A DNA stretch of 64,000 nt, from the NCBI RefSeq assembly GCF_020215645.1, contig NZ_CP084058.1, positions 9,486,001-9,550,000 of the forward strand. Reading direction: 5' to 3'. The notes under the pieces were generated by a model. That model made no database searches. It was not told the DNA's origin and saw only the letters and a list, made by a program, of their open reading frames with translations. Source of the stretch: Nonomuraea gerenzanensis (lineage in GTDB: Bacteria > Actinomycetota > Actinomycetes > Streptosporangiales > Streptosporangiaceae). Position 1 is the stretch's first letter, and each line of letters opens with the position of its first letter. This document shows, piece after piece, positions 37,095 to 45,051 of the stretch. The position numbers and the translations under genes were made by a program.

Positions 37095-38420
37095 ATGAGA
37101 CATCGTATCGCCGTAGTGGGAGGCGGGCCTGCCGGGCTGACCTTCGCACGCGTCCTGCAGCGCCATGACGAAGCCGTCACCGTCTTCGAACGGGACTCCG
37201 GGCCCGACGCCCGTCCCCCCGGCGGCACGCTGGACCTGCACGAAGGGATGGGGCAGCTCGCGTTGACCAAGGCGGGACTGCTGGCGGAGTTCCAGGCGCT
37301 GTCCCGGCCCGAGGGGCAGGCCATGCGCATCCTCGACACCGACGGGACCGTCCTGCGTGATTGGCGGCCGGGGGCGGAGGAGCGGGCGCATCCCGAGATC
37401 GACCGCGGGCAGCTCCGTGACCTGCTGCTCGGCTCGCTCGACGTGCAGTGGGGGCGGGGTGTTGCGGAGGTGGTGCCGGGGGCGCGGGATGGGGTGCTGG
37501 TTCGGTTCGCGGATGGGCGGGAGGAGACCTTCGATCTCGTGGTCGGGGCGGATGGGGCCTGGTCGCGGGTTCGGCCGGCGGTCTCGTCCGCGGTGCCGCG
37601 GTACAGCGGCGTCACTCTGGTCGAGACCTCCATGGACGATGTCGACGCCCGCCATCCCGATCTTGCTCGGTTGATCGGGGACGGTTCCATGGCCGTGTAC
37701 GGCGTGAACCGTGCCCTCGTCGCCCAGCGCAACAGTGGTGGGCACGTCAAGGTGTACGCGCAGTTCCGCGCGCCGCTGGACTGGCACACGGACCTGGAGC
37801 GGCATTTGGGCCTGGGCCGGCAGCTGGAGGTGGAGCGGCAGCTGGGCCTCGGCCGGCAGCTGGACGCGGAGCGGCAGCTGGGCCTCGGCCGGCAGCTGGA
37901 CGCGGAGCGGCAGCTGGGCCTCGGCCGGCAGCTGGACGCGGAGCGGCAGCTGGAGGTGGAGCGGGTTGAAGGGCGGGATGGGCGCGCGCGGCTGGATCTG
38001 GATGATGTCGAGGCTGTGCGGTCGAGCTTGCTGGCCTTGTACGACGGCTGGGCCGCGCCCGTCCTCGATCTTCTCCGTCACGGCACCGCCTTCGCTCACC
38101 GCCCGCATTACGTCCTGCCTGTGGGGCACACCTGGGCGCACGTGCCCGGGGTGACGTTGCTCGGGGACGCCGCGCATCTGATGCCGCCCTTGGGGGTGGG
38201 CGCGAATCTCGCGATGCTGGAAGGGGCCGAGCTGGCCGAGGCCGTCGTCGCCGCCGCATCCGGTTCCGGTGGGCTGGATGAGGCTGTGCGGGCTTTCGAG
38301 GAGGGGATGTGGGCGCGGGCCGGTCGGTACGCGAAGATGACGGCGGCGGGGCTGGAGCGCCTCGTGAGCCCGGATCCGGCCGAAGCCCTCGCCCTCTTCG
38401 ATGAGCTCCAGCCGTCCTGA
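37095..38420 (+). CDS. TetX-like FAD-dependent monooxygenase with in-frame repeat insert
   Basis: A 441-residue class A flavoprotein. The N-terminal FAD site is RIAVVGGGPAGLTFARVLQR, a second dinucleotide motif is LVVGADGAWSRVRPAV, and the FAD ribityl site is VTLLGDAAHLMPPLGVGANL. These match the TetX/PHBH family that hydroxylates aromatic or tetracycline-like compounds using NADPH. Residues 237-290 are a Leu/Arg/Glu-rich repeat of 12 residues (LGLGRQLDAER pattern) absent from ordinary family members as far as I know. The ATG is 45 bp from the divergent tetR, with no ribosome-binding site, so a leaderless mRNA is possible. Drug inactivation is suggested by family and context; the real substrate is unknown. 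Confidence 0.88.
   Translation: MRHRIAVVGGGPAGLTFARVLQRHDEAVTVFERDSGPDARPPGGTLDLHEGMGQLALTKAGLLAEFQALSRPEGQAMRILDTDGTVLRDWRPGAEERAHPEIDRGQLRDLLLGSLDVQWGRGVAEVVPGARDGVLVRFADGREETFDLVVGADGAWSRVRPAVSSAVPRYSGVTLVETSMDDVDARHPDLARLIGDGSMAVYGVNRALVAQRNSGGHVKVYAQFRAPLDWHTDLERHLGLGRQLEVERQLGLGRQLDAERQLGLGRQLDAERQLGLGRQLDAERQLEVERVEGRDGRARLDLDDVEAVRSSLLALYDGWAAPVLDLLRHGTAFAHRPHYVLPVGHTWAHVPGVTLLGDAAHLMPPLGVGANLAMLEGAELAEAVVAAASGSGGLDEAVRAFEEGMWARAGRYAKMTAAGLERLVSPDPAEALALFDELQPS
37803..37964 (+). repeat. In-frame 36-bp tandem repeat inside the monooxygenase gene
   Basis: Three perfect 36-bp units (37839-37874, 37875-37910, 37911-37946) are preceded by one diverged unit (37803-37838) and followed by a half unit. 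Each unit encodes 12 residues with a heptad-like Leu/Glu/Arg pattern and leaves the frame intact. Confidence 0.93.
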
Positions 38421-38801
38421 CCGCCGCACTCGCGGACGTCGCCACGCTTCCCCAGCACGACCAGGCGACGCATGGGCGTGGGGCCGGTGGAGCGCATGGT
38501 GCCGGGCTGCTGTGCGAGCCCGAGTTCAGGAGGCGCAGCCGGCGAGGCTGCCGCCGGGCCGCGCGGGCTGAGGACCCACCAGGCGGCCGGCCGAAAGACG
38601 GCTCAGGACCGCACGAGCCAAGGTCCCCAAGACGACCGGCCGAGACACGGCACAGGACCGCACAGGCCAAGGCCCGCAAGACGACCGGCCGAGACACGGC
38701 ACAGGACCGCACGGGCCGAACCCCGCGAGGGGCCCGGCCGAGGAGGCGGTGGAGGGCCGCCCGGGTGGCATTGGTCCTGAGGGGAGGAGTTGACTAGGAC
38801 C
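38421..38801. other. 381-bp intergenic region holding array C, no gene
   Basis: This lies between the monooxygenase and the quinone oxidoreductase. Open frames across it are products of the repeats and have no family resemblance. A GGGGAGGAG ribosome-binding-type sequence is near its end. Confidence 0.7.
38555..38750. repeat. Tandem array C: four 49-bp copies
   Basis: Units start at 38555 (diverged), 38604, 38653 and 38702 (diverged), with exact 49-bp spacing. The middle two differ at only a few bases. They are rich in CCGGCCGA and lack spacers or a leader. Confidence 0.88.
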
Positions 38802-39749
38802 ATGCATGCCATCATCGTCTCCGCCCCAGGCGGCCCCGAGGTTCTCGAGTACGTCGAACGCCCCGACCCCGTCCCCGGCGACGGCGAGCTAGTGATCGAC
38901 GTGGCCGCCGGCGGCGTGAACTTCATCGACATCTACCACCGCTCAGGCGCCTACCCCCTCCCCCTCCCCACCCCCATCGGCTCCGAGGGCGCGGGCACCG
39001 TGACGGCCGTCGGGCCCGGGGTGTCGGGCGTCGCCGTGGGTGACACCGTCGCGTGGGCGAACGTGCTCGGCAGTTACGCCGAGAAGGCCGTGGTGCCGGC
39101 GCACCGGGTGGTGCCGGTGCCGGAGGGGGTGCCGGCCGAGGTGGCGGCGGCGGCGATGTTGCAGGGGATGACGGCCCACTACCTGACCCACTCCACGCAC
39201 GAGGTCAAGGCGGGCGACCAGGTGCTCGTGCACGCCGGAGCCGGCGGCATGGGGCAGCTGCTGATCCAGCTCGCCAAGCTCAAGGGCGCCAAGGTCTACA
39301 CCACGGTCTCCACCGAAGAGAAGGAGAAGCTGGCCAGGGCGGCGGGTGCGGACGAGGTGCTGCGGTACGAGGACTTCGCCGAGGCGCTGAGCGGCCGGAT
39401 CGACGTGGTGTACGACGGGGTGGGCAGGTCCACGTTCGAGGGCGGGCTGGTGGCGTTGCGCCCGCGCGGCCTGATGGCCCTGTACGGCGCCGCCAGCGGC
39501 CCCGTGCCGCCGTTCGACCCGCAGACGCTCAACAAGCAGGGCTCGCTCTTCCTCACCCGGCCCACGCTGGTCCACTACATCGCCGAACGGGAGGAGCTGC
39601 TGCAGCGGGCCGCCGACCTGTTCGGGTGGATCACGGCGGGGCAGCTCACGATCAACATCTCCCACCGTTACGCGCTGGCCGACGCGCGGCAGGCGCACGA
39701 GGATCTGGCCGCCCGCCGCACGACCGGGAAACTGCTCCTCATCCCCTGA
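38802..39749 (+). CDS. NADPH:quinone oxidoreductase, zeta-crystallin type
   Basis: A 315-residue MDR-family enzyme without structural zinc. Features are the GroES-like half (GVNFIDIYHRSGAYPLPLPT), the cofactor motif VHAGAGGMGQLLIQLAKL, ADEVLRYEDFAE and the family stretch DVVYDGVGRSTFEGGLVALR. It reduces quinones by one or two electrons with NADPH. ATG 38802 gives the family N-terminus MHAIIVSAPGGPEVLEYV. A TTG at 38790 right after GGGGAGGAG is an alternative. It precedes lysE by 24 bp. Confidence 0.92.
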   Translation: MHAIIVSAPGGPEVLEYVERPDPVPGDGELVIDVAAGGVNFIDIYHRSGAYPLPLPTPIGSEGAGTVTAVGPGVSGVAVGDTVAWANVLGSYAEKAVVPAHRVVPVPEGVPAEVAAAAMLQGMTAHYLTHSTHEVKAGDQVLVHAGAGGMGQLLIQLAKLKGAKVYTTVSTEEKEKLARAAGADEVLRYEDFAEALSGRIDVVYDGVGRSTFEGGLVALRPRGLMALYGAASGPVPPFDPQTLNKQGSLFLTRPTLVHYIAEREELLQRAADLFGWITAGQLTINISHRYALADARQAHEDLAARRTTGKLLLIP

Positions 39750-39773
39750 AAAGCCTGCTGTAGCCTCGCGTTC

Positions 39774-40397
39774 ATGGACATCGCAGGATCAATTTGGTCG
39801 TTCGCCGCCGTGGTCGCCCTGCTCACGCTGACGCCCGGCCTCGACACGGCCCTGATCCTGCGTACGTCCCTGCTGGGCGGCCGGCGGCCGGCCTGGGGCG
39901 TGACCTCGGGCATCCAGCTCGGGACGCTCTGCTGGGGCGTTCTGACCGCCGCCGGGCTGTCGGCGCTGCTGGCCGCCTCGCAACTGGCCTACGACGTGCT
40001 GCGCTGGGCCGGAGCGGCGTACCTGGTGTGGATGGGCGTGCGCATGCTGCTGACCAGGCGGCTTGAGCAGCTCGACGAGGATCATCGGCAGGAGGAGCTG
40101 CGATTCGGCGAGGGGCTGCGGCGCGGGTTGCTGACGAACCTGCTCAACCCGAAGGTCGGGGCGTTCTACGTGGCGATGTTGCCGCAGTTCATCCCCGAGG
40201 GGGCGCCGCACGCGCTGATGGGGCTGGCGCTGGCCGGGGTGCACGTGGTGGAGGGGCTGGTGTGGAGTGCGCTGCTGATCGGGTTCGCGTCGTGGATGGG
40301 CGGGATCCTGCGCTCGCCCGCCGTCCGGCGGCTCCTCGACCGGCTGACCGGCCTGGTGATCGTGGGGTTCGGAGTGCGGCTCGCCGTGAGTGAGTGA
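39774..40397 (+). CDS. LysE-family exporter
   Basis: A 207-residue membrane protein with about six helices and the LysE/RhtB signature, with TPGLDTALILRTSLLGGRRP in the first loop, WGVTSGIQLGTLCWGVLTAAG and GLLTNLLNPKVGAFYVAMLPQF. These export amino acids or related metabolites. It follows the quinone oxidoreductase closely and converges on the PucR gene. Confidence 0.9.
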   Translation: MDIAGSIWSFAAVVALLTLTPGLDTALILRTSLLGGRRPAWGVTSGIQLGTLCWGVLTAAGLSALLAASQLAYDVLRWAGAAYLVWMGVRMLLTRRLEQLDEDHRQEELRFGEGLRRGLLTNLLNPKVGAFYVAMLPQFIPEGAPHALMGLALAGVHVVEGLVWSALLIGFASWMGGILRSPAVRRLLDRLTGLVIVGFGVRLAVSE

Positions 40398-40437
40398 CGT
40401 GGTCGTACGGCCGGCCGTGAGCGAGTGACCGAGCGAG

Positions 40438-41451
40438 TTACTCGAAGGGCCAGCCCAGCAGCCGCGCCCCGAGCACGGCCGTCTCCAGGGTGAAGCGCTG
40501 CGTCGGATCGTCGGGCGAGAACCCGGTCAACCGGCGGATCCGCTCCAGCCGGTACGTCACCGCCCGCGGGCTCACCCGCAACCGCCGGGCAGCCGCCGTC
40601 TGATTCCCCTGTGAGGCGAAGACAGCCTCCAACGTCTCCAGCAACGGCTCATGCCCGCCCCGCGCCTCCAGCAACGGGCTCAGCACACTGCTCACCAGAT
40701 CCTCGATGGCCCCCCGATCGCGCAGCAACACCGGAAAAACCAGCAGGTCGGCCGCCTTGACCACGTCCACGGCCAGCCGCAGCCCATCGGCCAGCTCCAG
40801 CGCCTGCGCCGCCTCGCGGTAGGAGGTCACCACTCCCCCCGGCCCCCGGTGGGCCCGGCCGACGCCGACGCGCCAGCCGGGCGGGAAGCGGGCGCGTACG
40901 TGATGGGTGAACTCGCCCACGGCGGCGGGCAGGGTGGCCGGGGCCACGCAGACCAGCAGGCCGTCGCGGACGGCGACGAGCACGTTGTGGGAGCCGAACC
41001 GGGCGATGAGGTCGTTCTCGATCCGGTCCCCGTCGCCGGGGCGCAGGCCGCGGGCCGCCGCCACCACGTACGACTCGGCCAGCCGCAGCCCGAAGTGCTC
41101 CGCCCGTTCGGCCAGCCGCTCGGCCCGGCCCTGGAGCAGGTCGTCCACGAACTCCCTGCGCGCGCCCTCCTCGCGGCGGATGGCTTCGAGCTGCGCCGCC
41201 TCGTAGCCCTCCATCAGCGCGGAGACGGCCTTGCGCAGCGCGGGCAGCACCCCGCCGGGCAGGCCCTCGCCGGCGGCGAGCGCGGCGTCCACCAGGGCAC
41301 GCAGCGAGAGCCCCAGCTCGGCGGCCCTGGCCCCGGCGGCGCGGTAGGCGTCCAGTGCCTCGCGGTCCGGTGAGCGGCCCGTCGCCGCGTGCTCGGCCAG
41401 CCGCTGCCCGTGCCCTTTGAGCAGGTCGGCGGGCAGCTCGGAGATCGCCAT
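40438..41451 (-). CDS. PucR/CdaR-family transcriptional regulator
   Basis: A 337-residue regulator. A sensory N-terminal region is followed by a GGDEF-like PucR segment (about 150-230) and a C-terminal helix-turn-helix of the HTH_30 type: FASQGNQTAAARRLRVSPRAVTYRLERIRRLTGFSP, then DDPTQRFTLETAVL. ATG 41451 shares one base with the stop of the upstream ABC permease (TGATG), so it is made with the exporter and probably regulates it. Confidence 0.88.
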   Translation of the reverse strand: MAISELPADLLKGHGQRLAEHAATGRSPDREALDAYRAAGARAAELGLSLRALVDAALAAGEGLPGGVLPALRKAVSALMEGYEAAQLEAIRREEGARREFVDDLLQGRAERLAERAEHFGLRLAESYVVAAARGLRPGDGDRIENDLIARFGSHNVLVAVRDGLLVCVAPATLPAAVGEFTHHVRARFPPGWRVGVGRAHRGPGGVVTSYREAAQALELADGLRLAVDVVKAADLLVFPVLLRDRGAIEDLVSSVLSPLLEARGGHEPLLETLEAVFASQGNQTAAARRLRVSPRAVTYRLERIRRLTGFSPDDPTQRFTLETAVLGARLLGWPFE

Positions 41452-42242
41452 CAGACTCCTACGTCACGCCTGTCGAAGGCGAGCACCGCGGTGAGCGCGA
41501 GCACGGCCGTCGCCCCCGCGAGGACAAGGTAGTCCCCCACGGGCAGCCCGTCGTAGAGGGGCCTGCCCTCGGCGTAGTAGTGGAACGGCGAGACCCACTT
41601 CAGCCAGGCGATGGCGTCCATGGACCGGCCCACGGTGACGACGGTGTAGCCGGCCGCCGCCCATACGCCCACGACGGCGGAGGCGACGAGCTTGCGCCCG
41701 GTGGCGGCCCCGGTGGCCAGCGCCACGGTGCCGAAGAACAGCCCGAGCAGGAGCACCCCGGTGTGCCCGGCGAGGATGCGGTCGACCGGCACGCCGTTCT
41801 CCATGAGCGCGCTCATCCCCACGGAGACGACGAGCGTCGCGGCGGCCACGAGGAGCAGCCCCAGGGCGAGGCCGGCGAGCTTGTCGAGCACCAGCCGCCG
41901 CCGGTCCACCGGCAGCGTGACGACCAGCTCCAGCGTGCCCGCCTCCTCGGGCCCTGCCAGCGCCCGGTTGGCCAGCAGCGTGGCGCAGGCGATGAACAGC
42001 ATGGGGACGAAGAGCTGGTAGACGACCGTCTGGAGGAACCCGGCGCCGGACACCATGTCCGTCATGCCGCCCATGAGGTCGCGCAGCGGGCCGGGGAACT
42101 TGGCGACGGCGGCGGGCCCGTACGTCTCGGGGTTCTGCTTCACGCTGCCGTAGACGGCCAGGTACAGCGCGATGAAGGCGCTGATGCCGATCGTCCACCA
42201 GATCAGCATCCGCCGGTTGTCACGCAGGCTTCTGGCGATCAT
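41451..42242 (-). CDS. ABC-2 type transporter permease
   Basis: A 263-residue permease with six hydrophobic helices, the first at LIWWTIGISAFIALYLAVYG. The region DLMGGMTDMVSGAGFLQTVVYQLF resembles ABC-2 exporters of drugs or antibiotics. ATG 42242 has GGGGGAG upstream and overlaps the ATPase end by 23 bp. Confidence 0.88.
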   Translation of the reverse strand: MIARSLRDNRRMLIWWTIGISAFIALYLAVYGSVKQNPETYGPAAVAKFPGPLRDLMGGMTDMVSGAGFLQTVVYQLFVPMLFIACATLLANRALAGPEEAGTLELVVTLPVDRRRLVLDKLAGLALGLLLVAAATLVVSVGMSALMENGVPVDRILAGHTGVLLLGLFFGTVALATGAATGRKLVASAVVGVWAAAGYTVVTVGRSMDAIAWLKWVSPFHYYAEGRPLYDGLPVGDYLVLAGATAVLALTAVLAFDRRDVGV

Positions 42243-43131
42243 CGTGCTCCCCCTCGCCGCTGTAGTAGGTCAGGAAGATCTCTTCCAGGTCCGGCTCGGC
42301 GCTGACCAGGTGCACGACCGTGAACGCGGCCGCGGCCTTGATCAGCGCGTCGGGCCGGCCGTCGATGGTGCAGCGCACGCTGGCCCCTTCGACGCGCAGG
42401 TCCCGCACGCCGGGCAGGTTCTCGAAGGCCGCGGCCGGCACCGGCGACTCGAAGTGCAGCTCGACCCTGCGCACCGCCTTCTCGCGCAGCGCGGCGACGT
42501 TCTCGACGGCGACGAGCCGCCCCGCACGGACGATGCCGACCCGGTCGGAGACGCTCTCCACCTCGGCCAGCACGTGCGAGGACATCAGGACGGTACGGCC
42601 GGACGTGCGCACCTCGCGCACCAGCGCCAGGAACTCCTGCTGCACCAGCGGGTCCAGCCCCATGGTCGGCTCGTCGAGGATGACGAACTCGGGCTCGTGC
42701 ATGAACGCCTGGATCAGCCCGATCTTCTGCTTGTTGCCCTTGGAGAGCTTGCGCATCGGCACCGTCAGATCGGCGTCGAACCGCTCGGCCAGCGCCTCGA
42801 TCCTGGAGGCCGGCACCCCGCCGCGGACCCGGCCCAGGAAGCGCAGGTAGTCGGCGGCCCTGTCGTGGCCCTCCAGCACCAGCTCGCCCGGCAGGTAGCC
42901 GATCCTGGCGCGGGTGGCGGGCTCGCGCGGGGCGGCGCCGAGCACGCGGACCGAGCCGCGGGTGGGCCTGATCACGTCGAGCAGGAGCCGCAGCGTGGTG
43001 GTCTTGCCGGCGCCGTTCGGCCCCAGGTAACCGAAGATCTCCCCCGGCTGGATCTCCAGCGTGAGGTCTTCCAGCCCGCGGCGCCCGCCGTAGTACTTGG
43101 TCAGCCCTTCGGCCTGCACTACTGCTGTCAT
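42220..43131 (-). CDS. ABC transporter ATPase, drug-export (CcmA/DrrA) type
   Basis: A 303-residue ATPase. Walker A is GPNGAGKTT, the signature LSKGNKQKIGLIQAFMH, Walker B FVILDEPTMGLDPLVQ and the switch His SSHVLAEVESVSDRV. The C-terminal 80 residues form the DUF4162 extension (VRRVELHFESPVP). The EPTMGLDP pattern and ABC-2 partner point to export of drugs, antibiotics or lipids. ATG 43131 starts the operon ATPase-permease-PucR. Confidence 0.92.
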   Translation of the reverse strand: MTAVVQAEGLTKYYGGRRGLEDLTLEIQPGEIFGYLGPNGAGKTTTLRLLLDVIRPTRGSVRVLGAAPREPATRARIGYLPGELVLEGHDRAADYLRFLGRVRGGVPASRIEALAERFDADLTVPMRKLSKGNKQKIGLIQAFMHEPEFVILDEPTMGLDPLVQQEFLALVREVRTSGRTVLMSSHVLAEVESVSDRVGIVRAGRLVAVENVAALREKAVRRVELHFESPVPAAAFENLPGVRDLRVEGASVRCTIDGRPDALIKAAAAFTVVHLVSAEPDLEEIFLTYYSGEGEHDDRQKPA

Positions 43132-43206
43132 GCCCGCATCGTCCCGCCTGCGGGGGCCTGGCGTCATTGAGCGAGTACGGCAGCTTGTGCCCCGGTTCGT
43201 TTCCGG

Positions 43207-43230
43207 AGCCCGGCAAACATCAACCGGGCT
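43207..43230. promoter_or_regulatory. Inverted repeat AGCCCGG-N10-CCGGGCT upstream of the MT0933-like gene
   Basis: Perfect 7-bp arms with a 10-nt centre, about 50 bp before the ATG of the antitoxin-like gene and between divergent genes. It could be an operator or leader hairpin. Confidence 0.35.
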
Positions 43231-43279
43231 TGCGGGGGTAGAGGCAGGGACCGGAGTCCAGACGAACGGGGAAGAGGTC

Positions 43280-43537
43280 ATGAGCCGCATAGGAGACTGG
43301 CTGAAGAAGGCGGAGGACCTGGCCAGAGGGCACTCCAAGCAGGCCGACCAGGTGCTCGACCGCGCCGAGCGGTACGTGAAGGAGCGTACGGGGCACAAGT
43401 ACGACGACCAGATCGGCAAGGGTGCCGACGCCGTGCAGCGCCGCTACGGCGGCGGCGGGGCCGAGCATCGGCCGCCGTACCCGCCTCAGCAGCCCGCACA
43501 GCCGTATTCGCAGGAGGAGCGCGACCGGCGCGCCTGA
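43280..43537 (+). CDS. MT0933-like antitoxin-family protein
   Basis: An 85-residue hydrophilic protein. The segment DWLKKAEDLARGHSKQADQVL to YVKERTGHKYDDQIGKGAD and AVQRRY is the pattern of the actinobacterial MT0933/Rv0909-type antitoxin family, a helical protein. A Pro/Gln-rich tail follows. No toxin gene is adjacent, so it may be orphan and the antitoxin label may not describe its function. ATG 43280 has GGGGAA upstream. A strong hairpin terminator follows 10 bp after the stop. Confidence 0.78.
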   Translation: MSRIGDWLKKAEDLARGHSKQADQVLDRAERYVKERTGHKYDDQIGKGADAVQRRYGGGGAEHRPPYPPQQPAQPYSQEERDRRA

Positions 43538-43546
43538 GAAGGTGAC

Positions 43547-43575
43547 AAGGGGGCGTGGCCGGGCCACGCCCCCTT
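43547..43575. terminator. Bidirectional hairpin terminator
   Basis: A perfect 13-bp stem (AAGGGGGCGTGGC with GCCACGCCCCCTT) and a 3-nt loop lie between the convergent antitoxin-like and MFS genes, so the stem serves both strands. Confidence 0.85.
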
Positions 43576-43582
43576 CGCGCGG

Positions 43583-44926
43583 CTACCGGCCGGCGGCGTC
43601 CATGACCTTGCGTGAGTCCCGCTCGAACGAGGCCCTGGCCCCGAGCGTGAGCAGGCCGCCGATGGCCATGGGGACCACCAGGACGTACATGCCGGTCAGC
43701 AGCGAGTCGAACTGGTCGGAGGCGATGCCGACGACCAGCGAGCCGAACGCGGTGCCGAACGTGAGCAGCAGTTGCAGGACGGCGAAGCCGAGGCCGCGCG
43801 AGGCGGCCGGCACGACGTCGGCCAGGCAGGCGGTCATGTTGGGGATCGCGATCGACATCAGCGAGCACGCGAGGAGCACCAGGGCCGTCAGCCCGCCGAG
43901 CGAGTCCATGGACAGCGCCACGGCCAGCACCAGCGAGCCCGCCGTGATGCCGCTGCCGCCCGCCAGCAGCCTGCCGCCCTTGCGGGTGCCGTGCCACTTC
44001 CTGCCCAGCCACGAGCCCACGAGGGTGCCGATCAGCGTGCCCGCGATGGTGATGAGCCCGCTGATCGAGCCGGCCGCGCCCACGCTGGCGCCGAAGTTGC
44101 GGACCATGAGCGTGGGCAGCCAGAAGAAGATGCCGGCCAGGCCGAGGCTGAGCAGCGCCAGGCCGGCGCAGACGAACAGCAGGGTCGGGATGCGCAGCAC
44201 CTGGCGGAGCTGCCCCCAGAACGGCGGCTTGGCCTGCGGCTTCACCGCCTCCACCGGCACCTGCTCGGTGGCCGCCTCCGACAGCGACTCCCCGGTGGCG
44301 ACGAGCCGGTCCAGCTCGCCGCGGCGCGGCTCGCGCAGGAACCACACGAGCACCGCCGTGAGCACGCCGGGCACGACCATGATGAGGAACGCCGTGCGCC
44401 ACGAGAACGCGTCGGCCAGCACGCCGCCGAGCAGGGTGCCGACGCCGCCCAGGTACGTGGTGACCCGCGTCAGCCCGTACGCCTTGGCCCGGCTGACCGG
44501 CGGGTAGTAGTCGGCCAGCAGGCTGCCGGCGGCGGGGTTGTCGATGTTCTCGGCCGCGGCCAGGAACACCCGCATCAGGTAGAACATCGCGAACCCGGTC
44601 GCCAGGCCGGAGCCGAGCGTGGCGATGGCCCAGCAGAAGACGACGATCGCGATGATCCGCGTACGGCTGAAGCGGTCCGCCAGGTAGCCGGCGGGCAGCG
44701 AGACCACGACGGCGGCCAGGGCGGCGGCCGTCGGGATGGAGCCGGCGGCGGTGTCGCTGAAGCCCCATTCCTGCTGGATGAGTGGGAGCACACCTGACAG
44801 GAGGTTGTGCTCGATCCGGTCCACTAGTCCGACGATGAAGAGCACCACGAGGGGTGCCCAGCCGAATGGCGCGCGGGACTGCGCGTCGATGGTGCCTGTA
44901 CGCGGCGAACCGAACGTCCCGACCAT
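43583..44926 (-). CDS. Major facilitator superfamily transporter
   Basis: A 447-residue transporter with 12 predicted helices. The loop 2-3 motif is GYLADRFSRTRIIAI, and a second one, GSWLGRKWHGTRKGGR, stands in the second half. NNLLSGVLPLIQQEWGFSDT-like sequence at the N-terminus and the AENIDNPAAGSLLADYYPP loop resemble anion:cation symporters and spinster-type exporters. Substrate unknown. ATG 44926 has GGAAAGG 6 bp upstream; GTG 44932 is less good. It is divergent from cobQ behind a strong palindrome. Confidence 0.88.
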   Translation of the reverse strand: MVGTFGSPRTGTIDAQSRAPFGWAPLVVLFIVGLVDRIEHNLLSGVLPLIQQEWGFSDTAAGSIPTAAALAAVVVSLPAGYLADRFSRTRIIAIVVFCWAIATLGSGLATGFAMFYLMRVFLAAAENIDNPAAGSLLADYYPPVSRAKAYGLTRVTTYLGGVGTLLGGVLADAFSWRTAFLIMVVPGVLTAVLVWFLREPRRGELDRLVATGESLSEAATEQVPVEAVKPQAKPPFWGQLRQVLRIPTLLFVCAGLALLSLGLAGIFFWLPTLMVRNFGASVGAAGSISGLITIAGTLIGTLVGSWLGRKWHGTRKGGRLLAGGSGITAGSLVLAVALSMDSLGGLTALVLLACSLMSIAIPNMTACLADVVPAASRGLGFAVLQLLLTFGTAFGSLVVGIASDQFDSLLTGMYVLVVPMAIGGLLTLGARASFERDSRKVMDAAGR

Positions 44927-44949
44927 GCCCACCCTTTCCGTAGGGAAAT

Positions 44950-44979
44950 CTAGAATACAGTTCTAGGGCAATGTTCTAG
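44950..44979. promoter_or_regulatory. Palindromic operator CTAGAA-N5-TTCTAG with a third half-site
   Basis: CTAGAATACAGTTCTAG (44950-44966) has perfect 6-bp arms, and a further TTCTAG follows at about 44974-44979. It lies 24 bp upstream of the MFS ATG in the MFS/cobQ divergent region. The pattern is typical for MarR- or TetR-type regulators, yet no such gene is adjacent. Confidence 0.65.
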
Positions 44980-45051
44980 CCAGAGTGGCAGAAGTCACAG
45001 CGTTCGTAAATGGGGAATTACCCGGAAGTTGCCTCCATGTACGGTGATCTC

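Noticed and set aside
38472..38780. Small gene in the monooxygenase-oxidoreductase gap
   Set aside because: The frame is generated by the 49-bp repeats, has low complexity and no ribosome-binding site.
40398..40437. Terminator at the palindrome ACGGCCGGCCGT
   Set aside because: It is a 12-bp palindrome without a loop and cannot form a stable hairpin by itself.
43132..43279. SigB/SigF-type stress promoter (GTTT and GGGTAG)
   Set aside because: The two elements are about 36 bp apart, too far for such a promoter.
43280..43537. Toxin-antitoxin pair
   Set aside because: The MT0933-like protein has no toxin partner on either side: the neighbours are an ABC ATPase and an MFS transporter.
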